Assembly: GCF_040536835.1 (NCBI RefSeq)
Contig: NZ_CP159578.1
Span: forward strand, 2,418,001-2,482,000
Origin: Salinicola endophyticus
GTDB lineage: Bacteria; Pseudomonadota; Gammaproteobacteria; Pseudomonadales; Halomonadaceae
Reading direction: 5' to 3'
Length of the DNA: 64,000 nucleotides
Shown: positions 1-10,091 of the stretch, one piece after another
Layout of the letters: every line of letters starts with the position of its first letter
Numbering within the stretch: the stretch's first letter is position 1
Program-made: the position numbers and the translations under genes
Notes under the pieces: model-generated
The model's database searches: none
Seen by the model: only the letters and a program-made list of their open reading frames with translations
What the model was told of the DNA's origin: nothing

Positions 1-390
1 CGGCAACGGCCGGCAGGCGCTCGGGAAGCGCTGAATGAATCGCCGAACGAGATCAAGGGCAACGCGCACGGAACGCAGAAGGCGAGACATAACATGGGAT
101 TAGGCGAGCCTTCGAGTACCGCGCAACGTAGCCATGCGCTGGGGACGCCGAGTCCGTGCAGGCATTGATGCAGCGCTTCCCCACGGGTAAGGGGGGATTA
201 TTACTAACACGATGTCACGTCGGACCTCTAGGCACGCGCCACAATTGAGAAAACGCTGTATCAGCAGCGCTCGGAGATACGGATCATCGTAGGATGGGAA
301 GTGAGGAGCGACAGTGAGCGACCCAAGCGAGCGCTCGAGGTGAAAGACCGGGCCTGTGAGACGCGAAAGCGTTCGGCGCACCGCCCGATT
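1..390. other. stretch without a supported gene
   Basis: No convincing coding region lies between the window edge and the end of prmC. The open frames here have arginine- and serine-rich translations typical of high-GC antisense reading, and none has a good ribosome binding site or a recognisable family. Part of the stretch (about 180-300) is less GC-rich than its surroundings. It is the 3' flank of the hemA-prfA-prmC operon, but no clear hairpin plus T-run terminator was found. Confidence 0.5.
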
Positions 391-1221
391 TCAGCCCCAG
401 CGGCCGCCGCTGACGCGCTCGTGCCCCCCCAGGTCGGTGAGCGACGCGATCTGGGCGTAGCCCGCGTCGCCGAGCAGCGCACGCACCGCACCGGCCTGGG
501 TATGGCCATGCTCCAGCCAGAGCCAGCCGCCGGGCTCGAGAAAAGCCGGCGCACTCGCCACCAGCGCGCGCAGATCGGCCAGGCCCGCTTCCGCGGCGAC
601 CAGCGCCCGGCGCGGTTCGAAGCGCACATCGTCGCGACCCAGATGGGGGTCATCGGCATCGATATAGGGCGGGTTGGCAACGATGATCGCGAAGCGCTCC
701 CCTGCCAGCGCACCGAACCAGTCGCTCTCGACGAAACGCGCATTGGTCAGCCCCAGGCGCGCGCCGTTGGCGCTGGCCAGTGCCACCGCCTGGGGCTCGA
801 CGTCGGCCCCCAGCACGTGCCAGTCGGGGCGCTCGCTGGCAAAGGCTAGCGCCACCGCGCCGGTGCCGGTGCCGAGATCGAGCAGCGTGCCCTGGGTTGG
901 CGCCGCCACCGCCAGCGCCGCCTCGACCAGCCTCTCGGTATCCGGACGCGGAATCAGCGTGACCGGCGAGGTATCCAGCTCGAGCCCCCAGAATTCGCGC
1001 CGCCCGGTCAGATAGGCGACCGGCCAGCCCGCCGCGCGACGTTCGATCAGCGCCTCGAAGCGCGCCGCACTCTCGGCCGGCAGCTCGCGATCCCCCCAGG
1101 TGTAGAGCCAGGTGCGATCCACCCCATGGGCGTGCATCAGCAGCACCTCGGCATCCAGGCGCGCGCTGGGCGAGGCGCTCAGCCGCCGGGCCGCCTGACG
1201 CAGCGCCTCGTCGGCGGTCAC
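391..1221 (-). CDS. prmC: peptide chain release factor N5-glutamine methyltransferase
   Basis: This SAM-dependent enzyme methylates the glutamine of the GGQ motif of release factors RF1 and RF2, which raises termination efficiency in the cytoplasm. The 276-residue product has the family length. An N-terminal helical domain is followed by a Rossmann-like methyltransferase domain with the SAM loop [11 protein letters not shown], and the substrate-glutamine motif NPPY is near residue 183. The start overlaps the end of prfA by four bases, so enzyme and substrate are translationally coupled, as in many gammaproteobacteria. I see no oddities. Confidence 0.97.
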   Translation of the reverse strand: MTADEALRQAARRLSASPSARLDAEVLLMHAHGVDRTWLYTWGDRELPAESAARFEALIERRAAGWPVAYLTGRREFWGLELDTSPVTLIPRPDTERLVEAALAVAAPTQGTLLDLGTGTGAVALAFASERPDWHVLGADVEPQAVALASANGARLGLTNARFVESDWFGALAGERFAIIVANPPYIDADDPHLGRDDVRFEPRRALVAAEAGLADLRALVASAPAFLEPGGWLWLEHGHTQAGAVRALLGDAGYAQIASLTDLGGHERVSGGRWG

Positions 1222-2306
1222 GCCTCGCCCTGCAGTGCCGCCAGCTGGTCGGCCTGATACTCGTTGACCAGCGGCTGCACCACCTCGTCGAGATCGCCGG
1301 CCATCACCTCACCCAGCTTGTAGAGCGTCAGATTGATGCGGTGGTCGGTGAGCCGGCCCTGGGGGAAGTTGTAGGTGCGGATGCGCTCGCTGCGATCCCC
1401 CGAGCCCACCAGCGAGCGCCGGGTATCGGCCTGCTGCTGGCGCTGGGAGTCGACCGCCGCCTGCTTGAGCCGCGCCGCCAGCAGCGACATCGCCTTGGCC
1501 CGGTTCTTGTGCTGGCTGCGCTCCTCCTGGCACTCCACCACCAGCCCCGTGGGCAGGTGGGTGATGCGGATCGCCGAATCGGTGGTGTTGACGTGCTGGC
1601 CACCGGCACCGCTGGAGCGGAAGGTGTCCACGCGCAGGTCGTTGGCGTTGATATCGACGTCACCGACCGCGTCGGCCTCCGGCATCACCGCCACGGTGCA
1701 GGCGGAGGTGTGGATGCGCCCCTGGGACTCGGTCGCCGGCACCCGCTGCACGCGGTGCGCGCCGGACTCGAACTTGAGCACGGCGTAGACGCTGTCGCCC
1801 TTGACCCGGGCGATCAGCTCCTTGTAACCGCCCTGCTCGCCGTGGCTGGCGCTGACCACCTCGATGCGCCAGCCGCGGCGCTCGGCGTAGCGCGAGTACA
1901 TGCGGAACAGATCACCGGCGAACAGTGCTGCCTCGTCGCCACCGGTGCCGGCGCGGATTTCGAGGAAGACATCGCTGCCGTCATCCGGGTCCTTGGGCAC
2001 CAGCAGCCGCTTGAGCGTCTCCTCCTGGGCGGCGAGGCTGGCACGCGCGGCGTGCCACTCCTCCTCGGCCAGTTCGCGCATCTCGGGGTCACTGTCCTTG
2101 AGCATCTGCTCCGCCGCCTCGAGGTCACCCTCGGTGCGACAGTAGTCGCGCCAAGCCTCGACCAGCGGCTCGAGCTCGGCGTACTCGCGGGAGTAGTCGC
2201 GAAAGCGCGGCTGATCGGCGATCACCTCGGGCTCGGAGAGCAGCGCGGAGAGTTCTTCGAAACGGTCACGGAAGGCGTCCAGTCGTTCGCGCAGAGACGC
2301 TTTCAT
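1218..2306 (-). CDS. prfA: peptide chain release factor 1
   Basis: RF1 recognises UAA and UAG stop codons and triggers peptidyl-tRNA hydrolysis on the ribosome. The 362-residue protein has the normal length. The GGQ motif lies near residues 235-237 within SGAGGQHVN, and a PAT tripeptide (the PxT stop-codon-recognition motif of RF1) lies in the sequence [10 protein letters not shown]. The gene overlaps hemA upstream and prmC downstream by four bases each, giving a compact hemA-prfA-prmC operon on the minus strand. This is the conserved order in Escherichia and Pseudomonas relatives. Confidence 0.98.
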   Translation of the reverse strand: MKASLRERLDAFRDRFEELSALLSEPEVIADQPRFRDYSREYAELEPLVEAWRDYCRTEGDLEAAEQMLKDSDPEMRELAEEEWHAARASLAAQEETLKRLLVPKDPDDGSDVFLEIRAGTGGDEAALFAGDLFRMYSRYAERRGWRIEVVSASHGEQGGYKELIARVKGDSVYAVLKFESGAHRVQRVPATESQGRIHTSACTVAVMPEADAVGDVDINANDLRVDTFRSSGAGGQHVNTTDSAIRITHLPTGLVVECQEERSQHKNRAKAMSLLAARLKQAAVDSQRQQQADTRRSLVGSGDRSERIRTYNFPQGRLTDHRINLTLYKLGEVMAGDLDEVVQPLVNEYQADQLAALQGEA

Positions 2307-3577
2307 GCAGAATCCTGTGTCGTGGCGGGGGCGCCGATCAGCAAGCTATCGGCGGCCTGAATGATATCGTGACGGGACTGCCCGGAGGCTTCACGCAGAC
2401 GCAGCGTGGGGCCGTGCATCAGCTTGTTGGCGAGCTGGTGCGAGAGACGCTTGATCACCGCTTCCGGGTCTTCGCCGCGGGCCAACTGGGCCAGCGCCTC
2501 GCGCTCGGCGGCCTCGCGCAGCGATTCGCCGTGCTGGCGGTAGCGCCGGATCAGATCGCCGGCACCGCGCACTCGGCGCTCGTGCAGCCACTGCTCCACG
2601 CCGTGCTCGATCAGCGCCTCGGCCTGACGCGCCGCCACCTCGCGGTGACGCCGGTTCTCGGCGATCACCTGCTGCAGGTCGTCGACGCTGTAGAGGAAGA
2701 CATCGGCGAGATCGCCCACCTCCGGCTCGATGTCCCGAGGTACCGCGATGTCGACCATGAACATGGGGCGATGGCGGCGCACCTTGAGCGCGCGCTCGAC
2801 CATCCCTTTGCCCAGGATCGGCAGCTCGCTGGCGGTGGAGGCGATGACGATGTCGGCCTGCTCCAGCGCCTGGGGAATGTCGCTCAACTCGATCGCCCGC
2901 GCGCCGCAGGTCTCGGCCAGCGCCTGTGCCCGCGGCAGGGTGCGGTTGGCCACGGTCAGCCCCATGATCCCCGCCTCGCGCAGGTGCCGGGCGACCAGCT
3001 CGATGGTCTCGCCGGCGCCGATCAGTAGCGCCCGGGCGCGGCCGAAGTCATCGAAGATGCGGCTCGCCAGGCTGACCGCGGCGTAGGCCACCGATACCGG
3101 GTTCTCACCGATCGAGGTCTCGGTGCGCACCTGCTTGGCGATCGAGAAGGTCTGCTGGAACAGCCGCTCCAGTTCGCTGCCGAGCCCGGCGTGCTGGCGC
3201 GCGATCTGGTAGGCATCCTTGAGCTGACCGAGAATCTGGGGCTCGCCCAGCACCATCGAATCGAGACCCGCGGCGACCCGCATCAGATGACGTGCGGCCT
3301 CGCGCTCGTGATAGTGGTAGGCGCAGCTCAGCAGATCCTTGGCCGGCATACCGTGGAAGTCACCGAGCCACTCCACTAGTTGACGCTCGCCGTCGTCCAC
3401 GGTGATGCAGTAGAGCTCGGTACGGTTGCAGGTCGACAGCACCGCCGCTTCGCGCACGTCAGGCAGCGCCCGCAGCTGCGTCAGCGCGGATTCGAGCTGC
3501 GCCGGCGAAAAGGCCACGCGCTCGCGCACGTCGACCGCGGCGGTCTTGTGATTGATACCCAGAGCTAGCAGCGTCAT
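2303..3577 (-). CDS. hemA: glutamyl-tRNA reductase
   Basis: HemA reduces glutamyl-tRNA(Glu) with NADPH to glutamate-1-semialdehyde, the first committed step of the C5 pathway to heme. The start at 3577 gives a protein beginning [12 protein letters not shown], which matches the family N-terminus; an in-frame ATG 45 bases upstream adds an unconserved extension. The catalytic cysteine is residue 50 in STCNRTELY, followed by the NADPH-binding domain ([11 protein letters not shown]) and a C-terminal dimerisation helix region, 424 residues in all. No strong Shine-Dalgarno is visible at this start. The gene is divergent from the TPR lipoprotein gene. Confidence 0.97.
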   Translation of the reverse strand: MTLLALGINHKTAAVDVRERVAFSPAQLESALTQLRALPDVREAAVLSTCNRTELYCITVDDGERQLVEWLGDFHGMPAKDLLSCAYHYHEREAARHLMRVAAGLDSMVLGEPQILGQLKDAYQIARQHAGLGSELERLFQQTFSIAKQVRTETSIGENPVSVAYAAVSLASRIFDDFGRARALLIGAGETIELVARHLREAGIMGLTVANRTLPRAQALAETCGARAIELSDIPQALEQADIVIASTASELPILGKGMVERALKVRRHRPMFMVDIAVPRDIEPEVGDLADVFLYSVDDLQQVIAENRRHREVAARQAEALIEHGVEQWLHERRVRGAGDLIRRYRQHGESLREAAEREALAQLARGEDPEAVIKRLSHQLANKLMHGPTLRLREASGQSRHDIIQAADSLLIGAPATTQDSA

Positions 3578-3732
3578 GAAATCACGGTCAAAATCTTGCA
3601 AGGGTCGAGGCGCCATCGCCACCTGTCATCGCAGGCCAGCGGGCGGGTGAGCGGATCCGGCGATGTCAGGTCGCGGCCCACGCGCTTGCCGCAGTTCGGT
3701 ATATCCTGCCCGCGGCCGTCGACGGCTGCGCC

Positions 3733-3741
3733 ATTTTAGCA
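3733..3741 (-). promoter_or_regulatory. candidate extended -10 promoter for hemA
   Basis: On the minus strand the bases read TGCTAAAAT, an extended -10 element (TGn plus TAAAAT), about 155 bases upstream of the hemA start. No good -35 hexamer is seen at 16-18 bases, which is usual for extended -10 promoters. The 3578-3881 gap between hemA and the divergent lipoprotein gene must hold promoters for both directions; nothing else was recognised in it. Confidence 0.4.
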
Positions 3742-3881
3742 CAGCCTAACGACACTTAGCAGGCAACCTGTCCGTGCACCCTGCGTCATTGCCGCACGCC
3801 CCCGGGCCAGGGCGATGCATCGAGATTGACCCGCGACCGCCAGCCGTTATGCTGAGGCGATCGACTGACCCCGAGGACGGC

Positions 3882-5645
3882 ATGCCCAAACGTCTGTTAT
3901 ACGCCGCTGGCTGCGCGGCTCTGCTGGCCGGCTGCCAGAGCATGCCGGCCGACCCCGCTGCCCCCGCTGCCGACCCCATGGCCTCGGCGCCGCCGATCAC
4001 CCGTGGTTTCGATGCCGCCGGTCTTTCGCAGGTGCTGCTGTCGGAGATGGCCGGGCAGCGCGGCGACTTTCACCGCGCGGCCACCGGCTACCTGGCCGCG
4101 GCCGAACGCTATCGCAGTGCGGCGCTGGCCGAGCGCGCCACGCTCGCCGCGCGCTACACCGACGACACTGCCCTGCTCGCCACCACGGCCTCGCGCTGGC
4201 AGCAGTACGCCCCTGATGACAGCGCCCCGGAAGAGCTACTCTCGGGCATTGCCATCGATCGCGGCGACTGGCCCGGGGCGCTGAGCCATCGCCTCGAGCT
4301 GGCCCGCGACGGCCAGCCGGCGCGCCTGCTCGAACTGGTCGAGCTGGCGATCGAGGCGCGCACCCCGCTGTCACCGCTGCGCGAACAGTTGCAAGCATTT
4401 CTCGCCACGCATCCGACCCAGCTCGATGCCCAGCTGGCCATGGCACGGCTGGAGGCGGCCAGCGGCGAGCCCGATGTGGCCCAGCAACGCCTGGCCCGGC
4501 TGACCCGCACGCACGCCAGCGAGCCAGAGCTATGGCTGACCCGCGCCCAGATCGCCATCGAGGCCGGCGACAATGCCCAAGCCGCAGCGCTGGCCCGACG
4601 CGGCCAGACCCTGGCACCGGACGACGCCCGCTTCGTGCTGGCCCTGGCCCAGGCCGAGATCGCCGCCGGCGATCTCGACGCCGCCGAAACCCAAGTGAAT
4701 CGGCTGCTGGCCGAGCACGACAACACCCCCAGTCTGCGCCTGGGGCTGGCCCAGCTCTATCTCGAGGCCGGCGCCCTCGACCCGGCGAAACGCTTGCTGC
4801 TGCCACTGCTCGACCGCGACGCCACACCGCCGGCCGCTTATCTGCTGCTGGGCACCATCGCCGACTCCCAGGACGAGCCCGACAATGCCCTGCTCTACTA
4901 CCGTCAGGTACCGCCGGGGCCCGGCTTCGCCGAGTCCCGGGCACTGGCGATACAGATGCTGGTCGCGGCCGGGCGCCTCGACGACGCCGAGAACTTCGTG
5001 CGCATCGAGAGCCTGCGCCATCCGCGTCAGCGCGCGCTGCTGACCCAGATCGGCGTGCAGGCGCTGGACGCCGCCGATGACAGCGCGCGTGCCGACGCCC
5101 TGCTCGCCGACAGCCTCGAGCGCGATCCCGACAACAGTGACCTGCTCTACAGCCGGGCGATGCGCGACTACGCCAAGGGTGATGTCGACGGCATGATCGC
5201 TACCCTGCGCGATATCATCGCCCGCGAGCCGGACAACGCCGCCGCGCTCAATGCCCTCGGCTACACGCTCGCCACCGACAGCGACCGCTACGACGAGGCC
5301 TTCGGCCTGATCCAGCGCGCGCACCAGTTGGAACCGCAGAATCCGGCGATCCTCGACAGCCTCGGCTGGGTCCACTTCAAGCGCGGCGACAACGACAAGG
5401 CGCTGGGCTATCTGCGCCGCGCCTACGCCGGCCAGCCCGACCAGGAGGTCGCCGCGCACCTGGCCGAAGTCCTCGCCGCCAAGGGTCTCGACGACGAGGC
5501 CAAAGCGCTCGTTGCCCGCGCCCTGGCCGCCAGCGACGAGCATCCGGATATCGACGCGCTGCTGAGCCGCTACCCCCGATTGACCCCTTCACCCGCTTCG
5601 GATTCGACAGGACGTCCCGATGACACCAGCGTACCCAACCCCTGA
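3882..5645 (+). CDS. TPR-repeat lipoprotein (tetratricopeptide protein)
   Basis: This is a secreted lipoprotein with many tetratricopeptide repeats, probably a scaffold for protein-protein contacts at the periplasmic face of the envelope. I place the start at 3882, preceded by GAGGACGG, because it leaves a clean lipoprotein signal ending LLAGC with the lipidated cysteine near residue 15. An upstream ATG at 3774 would bury the signal. The remaining 570 residues are Ala/Leu-rich helical pairs; clear TPRs include ALNALGYTLA and ILDSLGWVHFKRGD near the C-terminus. The gene overlaps lolB by 26 bases. Family members sit next to lolB in many pseudomonads; their precise role is not established. Confidence 0.88.
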   Translation: MPKRLLYAAGCAALLAGCQSMPADPAAPAADPMASAPPITRGFDAAGLSQVLLSEMAGQRGDFHRAATGYLAAAERYRSAALAERATLAARYTDDTALLATTASRWQQYAPDDSAPEELLSGIAIDRGDWPGALSHRLELARDGQPARLLELVELAIEARTPLSPLREQLQAFLATHPTQLDAQLAMARLEAASGEPDVAQQRLARLTRTHASEPELWLTRAQIAIEAGDNAQAAALARRGQTLAPDDARFVLALAQAEIAAGDLDAAETQVNRLLAEHDNTPSLRLGLAQLYLEAGALDPAKRLLLPLLDRDATPPAAYLLLGTIADSQDEPDNALLYYRQVPPGPGFAESRALAIQMLVAAGRLDDAENFVRIESLRHPRQRALLTQIGVQALDAADDSARADALLADSLERDPDNSDLLYSRAMRDYAKGDVDGMIATLRDIIAREPDNAAALNALGYTLATDSDRYDEAFGLIQRAHQLEPQNPAILDSLGWVHFKRGDNDKALGYLRRAYAGQPDQEVAAHLAEVLAAKGLDDEAKALVARALAASDEHPDIDALLSRYPRLTPSPASDSTGRPDDTSVPNP

Positions 5646-6312
5646 CCGGGCCAGCACGTCACGTGCGGCCCCGTTATCTCTCTCGACATTCGTATCGCGC
5701 CACTGGCGCCTGCTGGGCGCCGCCACCCTGAGCCTATGGCTGGCGGGCTGCGCCGGCCAGACCACCGCCCCCAGCGCGCCGCGCCAGGCCGACGACTGGC
5801 AGCGCCAGCAGAGCCGGCTCGAGGCGCTCGACACCTGGACCGTGGCGGGCAAGGTAGGCTTGCGCACCCCACGTGACAGCACCAGCGCCAACCTCGACTG
5901 GACCCAGACGCCGCAGCACTACCGCATGCTCATCAGCGGCCCCTTCGGCACCGGACGCAGCGTGCTCGAAGGGCACGCCGGCGCGGTCGAGCTGACCACC
6001 GGTGACGGCACCTTCCATGCCAGCTCGCCGGAGGCGCTGATGCAGCAGCAGCTCGGCTGGTCGCTGCCGATCTCGGCGCTCGACTACTGGGTGCGCGGCC
6101 TGCCGGCCCCGGGTGCGGCACACGACGAGACCCGCGACGACCTGGGCTTCCCGGCGCAGCTGCGTCAGGCCGGCTGGACCATCGCCTACCGCGACTGGAC
6201 CTACGCCGGCGGGCTGTGGCTGCCGCGGCGTCTGGTCATGACCTATGACGACATTCGCGCCCTGCTGGTGGTCAACGAGTGGCAGCCGGGGCAGGCGGAC
6301 ACCACGCCATGA
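5620..6312 (+). CDS. lolB: outer-membrane lipoprotein insertion protein LolB
   Basis: LolB accepts lipoproteins from the periplasmic carrier LolA and inserts them into the outer membrane. The 230-residue protein has a lipobox LAGC with the modified cysteine at residue 44 if the ATG at 5620 is used. The pre-sequence is therefore longer than the roughly 20 residues seen in E. coli. The body contains family-like segments VAGKVGLRTP, LISGPFGTG and LDYWVRGLP. It overlaps the TPR lipoprotein gene upstream and shares an ATGA overlap with ispE downstream, the conserved lolB-ispE-tRNA-prs neighbourhood. Confidence 0.95.
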   Translation: MTPAYPTPDRASTSRAAPLSLSTFVSRHWRLLGAATLSLWLAGCAGQTTAPSAPRQADDWQRQQSRLEALDTWTVAGKVGLRTPRDSTSANLDWTQTPQHYRMLISGPFGTGRSVLEGHAGAVELTTGDGTFHASSPEALMQQQLGWSLPISALDYWVRGLPAPGAAHDETRDDLGFPAQLRQAGWTIAYRDWTYAGGLWLPRRLVMTYDDIRALLVVNEWQPGQADTTP

Positions 6313-7172
6313 CGCCCTGGGTTCTGCCGGCCCCGGCCAAGCTCAACCTGCTGCTGCGCATCACCGGACGCCGCGCCGACGGCTATCACGAGCTGCAGAC
6401 CCTGTTCCAGCTGCTCGACCACGGCGACACCCTCAGCTTCACCCCGCGCGACGACGGCGTCGTCACCCTGAGCCCGGCGCTCGATGGGGTCAGCGCGGAG
6501 GAGAATCTGATCGTGCGTGCGGCGCGCCTGCTACAGCGCGAGACCGGCTGCCGTGCCGGGGTCGATATCGTGCTCGACAAGCGCCTGCCGATGGGCGGCG
6601 GGCTGGGTGGCGGCAGCTCCGACGCCGCCACCACCCTAGTCGCGCTGGACCGGCTGTGGCAGCTCGACCTGGGGCACGACAGGCTCGCCGCGCTCGGCCT
6701 GGGCCTGGGCGCCGACGTGCCGGTATTCGTGCGCGGCGACAGCGCCTGGGCCGAGGGCGTGGGCGAACGCCTGATCCCGGTGGCGCTGGCCGAGCGCTGG
6801 TTCGTGGTGGTTCATCCGGGGGTCGCGGTCTCCACCGCGGCGGTGTTTGGGCATCCCGGTTTGACACGTGACAGCACCGCCATTAGTATGCGCCTCGCAC
6901 TCGACGGGGCCACCCCCGAGACGGTGTGGCGCAACGACTGCGAAAGCGTCGTCCGCGCGCTCTATCCCGAGGTCGACCGCGCCCTCGCCTGGCTTTCGAG
7001 CCACGGTGACGCGCTCCTCACCGGGACCGGCGCCTGCGTCTTCTGCCCTGTCGCGGATGAAGCCTCGGCCGATGCGGTCATCGCCGATGCACCCGACGGG
7101 TGGCAGATCTTCAAGGCCCGCGGCGTGGCTCGCTCCCCGCTGCATCGCGCTCTGGAGATCCTGTCGGCCTGA
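6309..7172 (+). CDS. ispE: 4-diphosphocytidyl-2-C-methyl-D-erythritol kinase
   Basis: IspE is the GHMP-family kinase of the MEP isoprenoid pathway; it phosphorylates the 2-hydroxyl of CDP-methylerythritol. The start at 6309 overlaps the lolB stop in ATGA and gives MTPWVLPAPAKLN, matching family starts; an upstream ATG would add ten unrelated residues. The ATP-binding glycine-rich motif LPMGGGLGGGSSDAA is near residues 90-105. A C-terminal GHMP segment LTGTGACVF is present. Length is 287 residues, typical of the family. Confidence 0.97.
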   Translation: MTPWVLPAPAKLNLLLRITGRRADGYHELQTLFQLLDHGDTLSFTPRDDGVVTLSPALDGVSAEENLIVRAARLLQRETGCRAGVDIVLDKRLPMGGGLGGGSSDAATTLVALDRLWQLDLGHDRLAALGLGLGADVPVFVRGDSAWAEGVGERLIPVALAERWFVVVHPGVAVSTAAVFGHPGLTRDSTAISMRLALDGATPETVWRNDCESVVRALYPEVDRALAWLSSHGDALLTGTGACVFCPVADEASADAVIADAPDGWQIFKARGVARSPLHRALEILSA

Positions 7173-7295
7173 CGACGAAAGTCACGCGCCGCAGTGCAGG
7201 GTTATCATGCCTGAAGCACTATTGAGCGTGGTTTTTGATCCACGGCTAGCCAACGGTCGGCGCTTTTACGCATAATATGCGCTGCCGACGATTGC

Positions 7296-7370
7296 TGGGG
7301 TATCGCCAAGTGGTAAGGCACCGGTTTCTGGTACCGGCATTCCCAGGTTCGAATCCTGGTACCCCAGCCA
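7296..7370 (+). tRNA. tRNA-Gln (anticodon CTG)
   Basis: A 75-base cloverleaf including an encoded CCA end. The acceptor stem TGGGGTA pairs with TACCCCA. The anticodon stem CCGGT/ACCGG encloses the loop TTCTGGT, giving anticodon CTG, which reads CAG. The T-arm contains GGTTCGAATCC. It lies between ispE and prs, the usual position in this neighbourhood. No T-run terminator was seen directly after it, so read-through into prs is possible. Confidence 0.97.
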
Positions 7371-7640
7371 CTTCCTTGACTCTTTGCAAGCCTGCCTACG
7401 GAAACCGGGACGCGATGGCCACTCTGCCCACACGACTTCCCTACCGGCGCTGCTGCTTCTCCTGTCGTCCCATGACTGCCGCCCTGCGCCCCGAGCGTCT
7501 GGCGCCGTCGTGCGTGACGCCATATCGCCGGCTTCTCGGCACTCTCCATCAGCGCTCGTCTTCCCACTGCAGTCTTGCCCGTCTCTGCTCCAATCGAATG
7601 TCCCAACTGACCTTCAAACAGCTCTCAAAGGTGGCCGCGC

Positions 7641-8582
7641 GTGTCTAAATTGATGGTTTTCACCGGTAACGCCAACGCTGCCCTGGCGGCGAAAGTGGCC
7701 GAGTGCCTCGATAACCGGCTCGGCCACGCCACGGTCGGCCAGTTCAGCGACGGTGAGATCGCCGTCGAGATCAATGAGAACGTGCGCGGCAAGGATGTCT
7801 TCATTCTGCAGTCGACCTGCGCGCCGACCAACGACAACCTGATGGAGCTGATTCTGATGGTCGACGCGCTGCGCCGCGCCTCGGCAACCCGAATCACCGC
7901 CGTCGTACCCTACTTCGGCTATGCCCGCCAGGATCGCCGCGTGCGCTCGGCGCGCGTGCCGATCTCGGCCAAGGTGGTCGCCGACATGATGGTCAAGGCC
8001 GGCGTCGACCGCGTCATGACCATGGATCTGCACGCCGACCAGATCCAGGGCTTCTTCGACGTGCCGGTGGACAACGTCTACGGCTCGCCGATTCTGCTCG
8101 ACGACATCGAGCGCCAGAACTACGACGACCTGGTGGTGGTCTCCCCCGACGTCGGCGGCGTGGTCCGCGCCCGCGCCATCGCCAAGCAGCTCAATGTCGA
8201 CCTGGCGATCATCGACAAGCGCCGCCCGCAGGCCAACCAGGCCCAGGTGATGCACATCATCGGCGATATCCAGGATCGTACCTGCGTGGTGGTCGACGAC
8301 ATGGTCGACACCGCCGGCACCCTGTGCAAGGCCGCCGAGGCGCTCAAGGATCACGGTGCGCGTCGGGTGGTCGCCTACGCCACCCACCCGATCCTCTCCG
8401 GCCCCGCGGTCGACAATATTAGTGGCTCGGTGCTTGACGAACTCGTGGTTGCCGATACCATACCGCTCTCCGAACCTGCGCGTCGCAGTGGCAAGATCCG
8501 TCAGCTGACGGTCGCCGGCCTGATCGCCGAAGCCATTCGCCGTGTCAGCAACGAGGAATCCGTCAGCGCGATGTTCCACTGA
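7641..8582 (+). CDS. prs: ribose-phosphate pyrophosphokinase
   Basis: Prs makes PRPP from ribose-5-phosphate and ATP for nucleotide, histidine, tryptophan and NAD synthesis. The start is GTG at 7641, which gives the conserved N-terminus [12 protein letters not shown] and has AAAGG nine bases upstream. Visible motifs are the cation/ATP region [14 protein letters not shown] and the PRPP-binding loop [13 protein letters not shown]. Length is 313 residues, normal for bacterial class I enzymes. The 270-base region between tRNA-Gln and prs shows no coding signal and may be a long leader. Confidence 0.97.
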   Translation: MSKLMVFTGNANAALAAKVAECLDNRLGHATVGQFSDGEIAVEINENVRGKDVFILQSTCAPTNDNLMELILMVDALRRASATRITAVVPYFGYARQDRRVRSARVPISAKVVADMMVKAGVDRVMTMDLHADQIQGFFDVPVDNVYGSPILLDDIERQNYDDLVVVSPDVGGVVRARAIAKQLNVDLAIIDKRRPQANQAQVMHIIGDIQDRTCVVVDDMVDTAGTLCKAAEALKDHGARRVVAYATHPILSGPAVDNISGSVLDELVVADTIPLSEPARRSGKIRQLTVAGLIAEAIRRVSNEESVSAMFH

Positions 8583-8621
8583 TCGGCAACTACGGTCAGT
8601 AACGCGCGCCGACACACAGGC

Positions 8622-8682
8622 GACTGCCGTGAGGGCAGTCGCGCCAATGGAGACGGCACGGCCTGGTCGCGGGCGGTGCCGT
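8622..8682 (+). promoter_or_regulatory. two inverted repeats in the prs-rplY gap
   Basis: The first hairpin pairs GACTGCC (8622-8628) with GGCAGTC (8634-8640) around a five-base loop. The second pairs ACGGCAC (8653-8659) with GTGCCGT (8676-8682) and is followed by a pyrimidine-rich run ending CCTTTTC. They may terminate prs transcription, or form a leader structure ahead of rplY, whose E. coli homologue is autoregulated at its mRNA. The T-run is weak, so the role is uncertain. Confidence 0.4.
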
Positions 8683-8713
8683 ACTCCTTTTCTATCGATA
8701 GAGGTGACAACTC

Positions 8714-9361
8714 ATGTCCCATTACACCCTGACAGCCAATGTTCGTACGGAGCTGGGGAAAGGTGCGAGCCGCCGCCTGCGCCGCAAGAACGAACAGGTC
8801 GCCGCGATCATCTACGGTGGCGAAGCCGCCCCGCAGCCGATCACCATCGACAAGCCGGCCTTCTACAAGGCGATCGAAGACGAATCTTTCTTCTCTTCGG
8901 TCATCGACATCCAGATCGACGGCAAGAGCGAGCAGGTCGTCATCCGTGATCTCCAGCGCCATCCGTACAAGGCCCTGGTGACCCACGCTGACTTCATGCG
9001 CGTCGATGCGACCCATGAGCTGACCCTGAACGTCCCGCTGCACTTCCTCAACGAAGAGAGCTGCAAGGGCGTCAAGGACGAAGGTGGTGTGATCCACGTC
9101 CTCAATAACGACGTCCAGATCAGCTGCCTGCCGTCCAAGCTGCCGGAATACCTCGAAGTCGACGTCGCCAATCTGGGCCTCGGCGAGACCATTCACCTGT
9201 CCGACCTCAAGCTGCCGGAAGGTGTGACCCTGGTCGAACTGACCCACGGCGAAGAGCACGATGCCGGCGTCGTCAGCGTGACTCACCCGACCGTGGCACG
9301 TGACGACGAAGTGGCCGGCGAAGGCGTCGACGAAGACGGCGAACCGAAAGGCGAAGCGTAA
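8714..9361 (+). CDS. rplY: 50S ribosomal protein L25/general stress protein Ctc
   Basis: L25 binds 5S rRNA in the large ribosomal subunit. At 215 residues this is the long Ctc type, with an N-terminal L25 beta-barrel domain (residues 1 to about 95, with [15 protein letters not shown]) and a C-terminal TL5-like beta domain, compared with about 94 residues in E. coli L25. The acidic tail ([14 protein letters not shown]) fits a salt-adapted proteome. The start ATG at 8714 is preceded by GAGGTGAC. The neighbours prs and pth are the standard context. Confidence 0.97.
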   Translation: MSHYTLTANVRTELGKGASRRLRRKNEQVAAIIYGGEAAPQPITIDKPAFYKAIEDESFFSSVIDIQIDGKSEQVVIRDLQRHPYKALVTHADFMRVDATHELTLNVPLHFLNEESCKGVKDEGGVIHVLNNDVQISCLPSKLPEYLEVDVANLGLGETIHLSDLKLPEGVTLVELTHGEEHDAGVVSVTHPTVARDDEVAGEGVDEDGEPKGEA

Positions 9362-9394
9362 GCTTCACGGCACGCGACGAGAGCAGGCGACGGC

Positions 9395-9979
9395 ATGGGC
9401 GACGTGAAAGCGATCATCGGTCTCGGCAACCCGGGACCGGAGTACGAAGACACTCGCCACAATGCCGGCGCCTGGCTGGTCGAACGCCTCGCGAGGGACG
9501 CAGCGCAGACGCTGCGTCCCGAGCGCAAGTTTCTGGGTCTATATGCCAAGATCCGCCTGGGCGGGCACGACCTGCATCTGCTCAACCCCACCACCTTCAT
9601 GAACCGCAGCGGTGCCTCCGTGGCCGCGCTGTGCCAGTTCTTCAAGATTGCCCCGGACGAGGTGATCGTGGCTCACGACGAGCTCGACATCGCCCCGGGT
9701 ACGGCGCGCTACAAGACCGGCGGCGGTCATGGCGGCCATAACGGCCTGCGCGACATCATCAGCGCGTTCGGCAACCACAACGGCTTTCATCGGCTGAGAG
9801 TCGGTATCGGCCACCCGGGCAGCGCCAAGCTGGTGACCAACTACGTGCTCGGCCGCCCCGGCAAGACGGAGCGCGAAGCCATCGACGCAGCGCTCGACGA
9901 GATCGTCGTCACCCTGCCCGACGCGCTCGACGGCCACTGGGCCAAGGCGATGAATCGCCTGCACGCCTTTTCCGCCTGA
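9395..9979 (+). CDS. pth: peptidyl-tRNA hydrolase
   Basis: Pth releases tRNA from peptidyl-tRNAs that drop off ribosomes. The 194-residue protein starts with IGLGNPGPEYEDTRHNAG, which holds the catalytic histidine (H22) and an adjacent asparagine. Further family motifs are NPTTFMNRSG and the GGGHGGHNGLRDI segment. The gene is 33 bases after rplY, and ychF follows, the conserved rplY-pth-ychF order. Confidence 0.97.
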   Translation: MGDVKAIIGLGNPGPEYEDTRHNAGAWLVERLARDAAQTLRPERKFLGLYAKIRLGGHDLHLLNPTTFMNRSGASVAALCQFFKIAPDEVIVAHDELDIAPGTARYKTGGGHGGHNGLRDIISAFGNHNGFHRLRVGIGHPGSAKLVTNYVLGRPGKTEREAIDAALDEIVVTLPDALDGHWAKAMNRLHAFSA

Positions 9980-10041
9980 GCCACGCCCCCGTCAGCCTAC
10001 CCCGCGCCATACACGTGTTATCGCCGGCGCCACGGGTCGAG

Positions 10042-10047
10042 TAGAAT
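10042..10047 (+). promoter_or_regulatory. candidate -10 element ahead of ychF
   Basis: TAGAAT lies 44 bases upstream of the ychF start and matches the sigma-70 -10 consensus at five of six positions. The best -35 candidate (TTATCG, 18 bases further upstream) is weak. ychF may also be reached by read-through from pth. Confidence 0.3.
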
Positions 10048-10091
10048 AGCGATCTTTCACGCGTCACGAACTCTCTTTCCAGGAAGCGCTC

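Noticed and set aside
7277..7648. A plus-strand open frame covering tRNA-Gln and the prs leader
   Set aside because: It runs through the tRNA gene and overlaps the prs start; codon use is poor and no motif is present.
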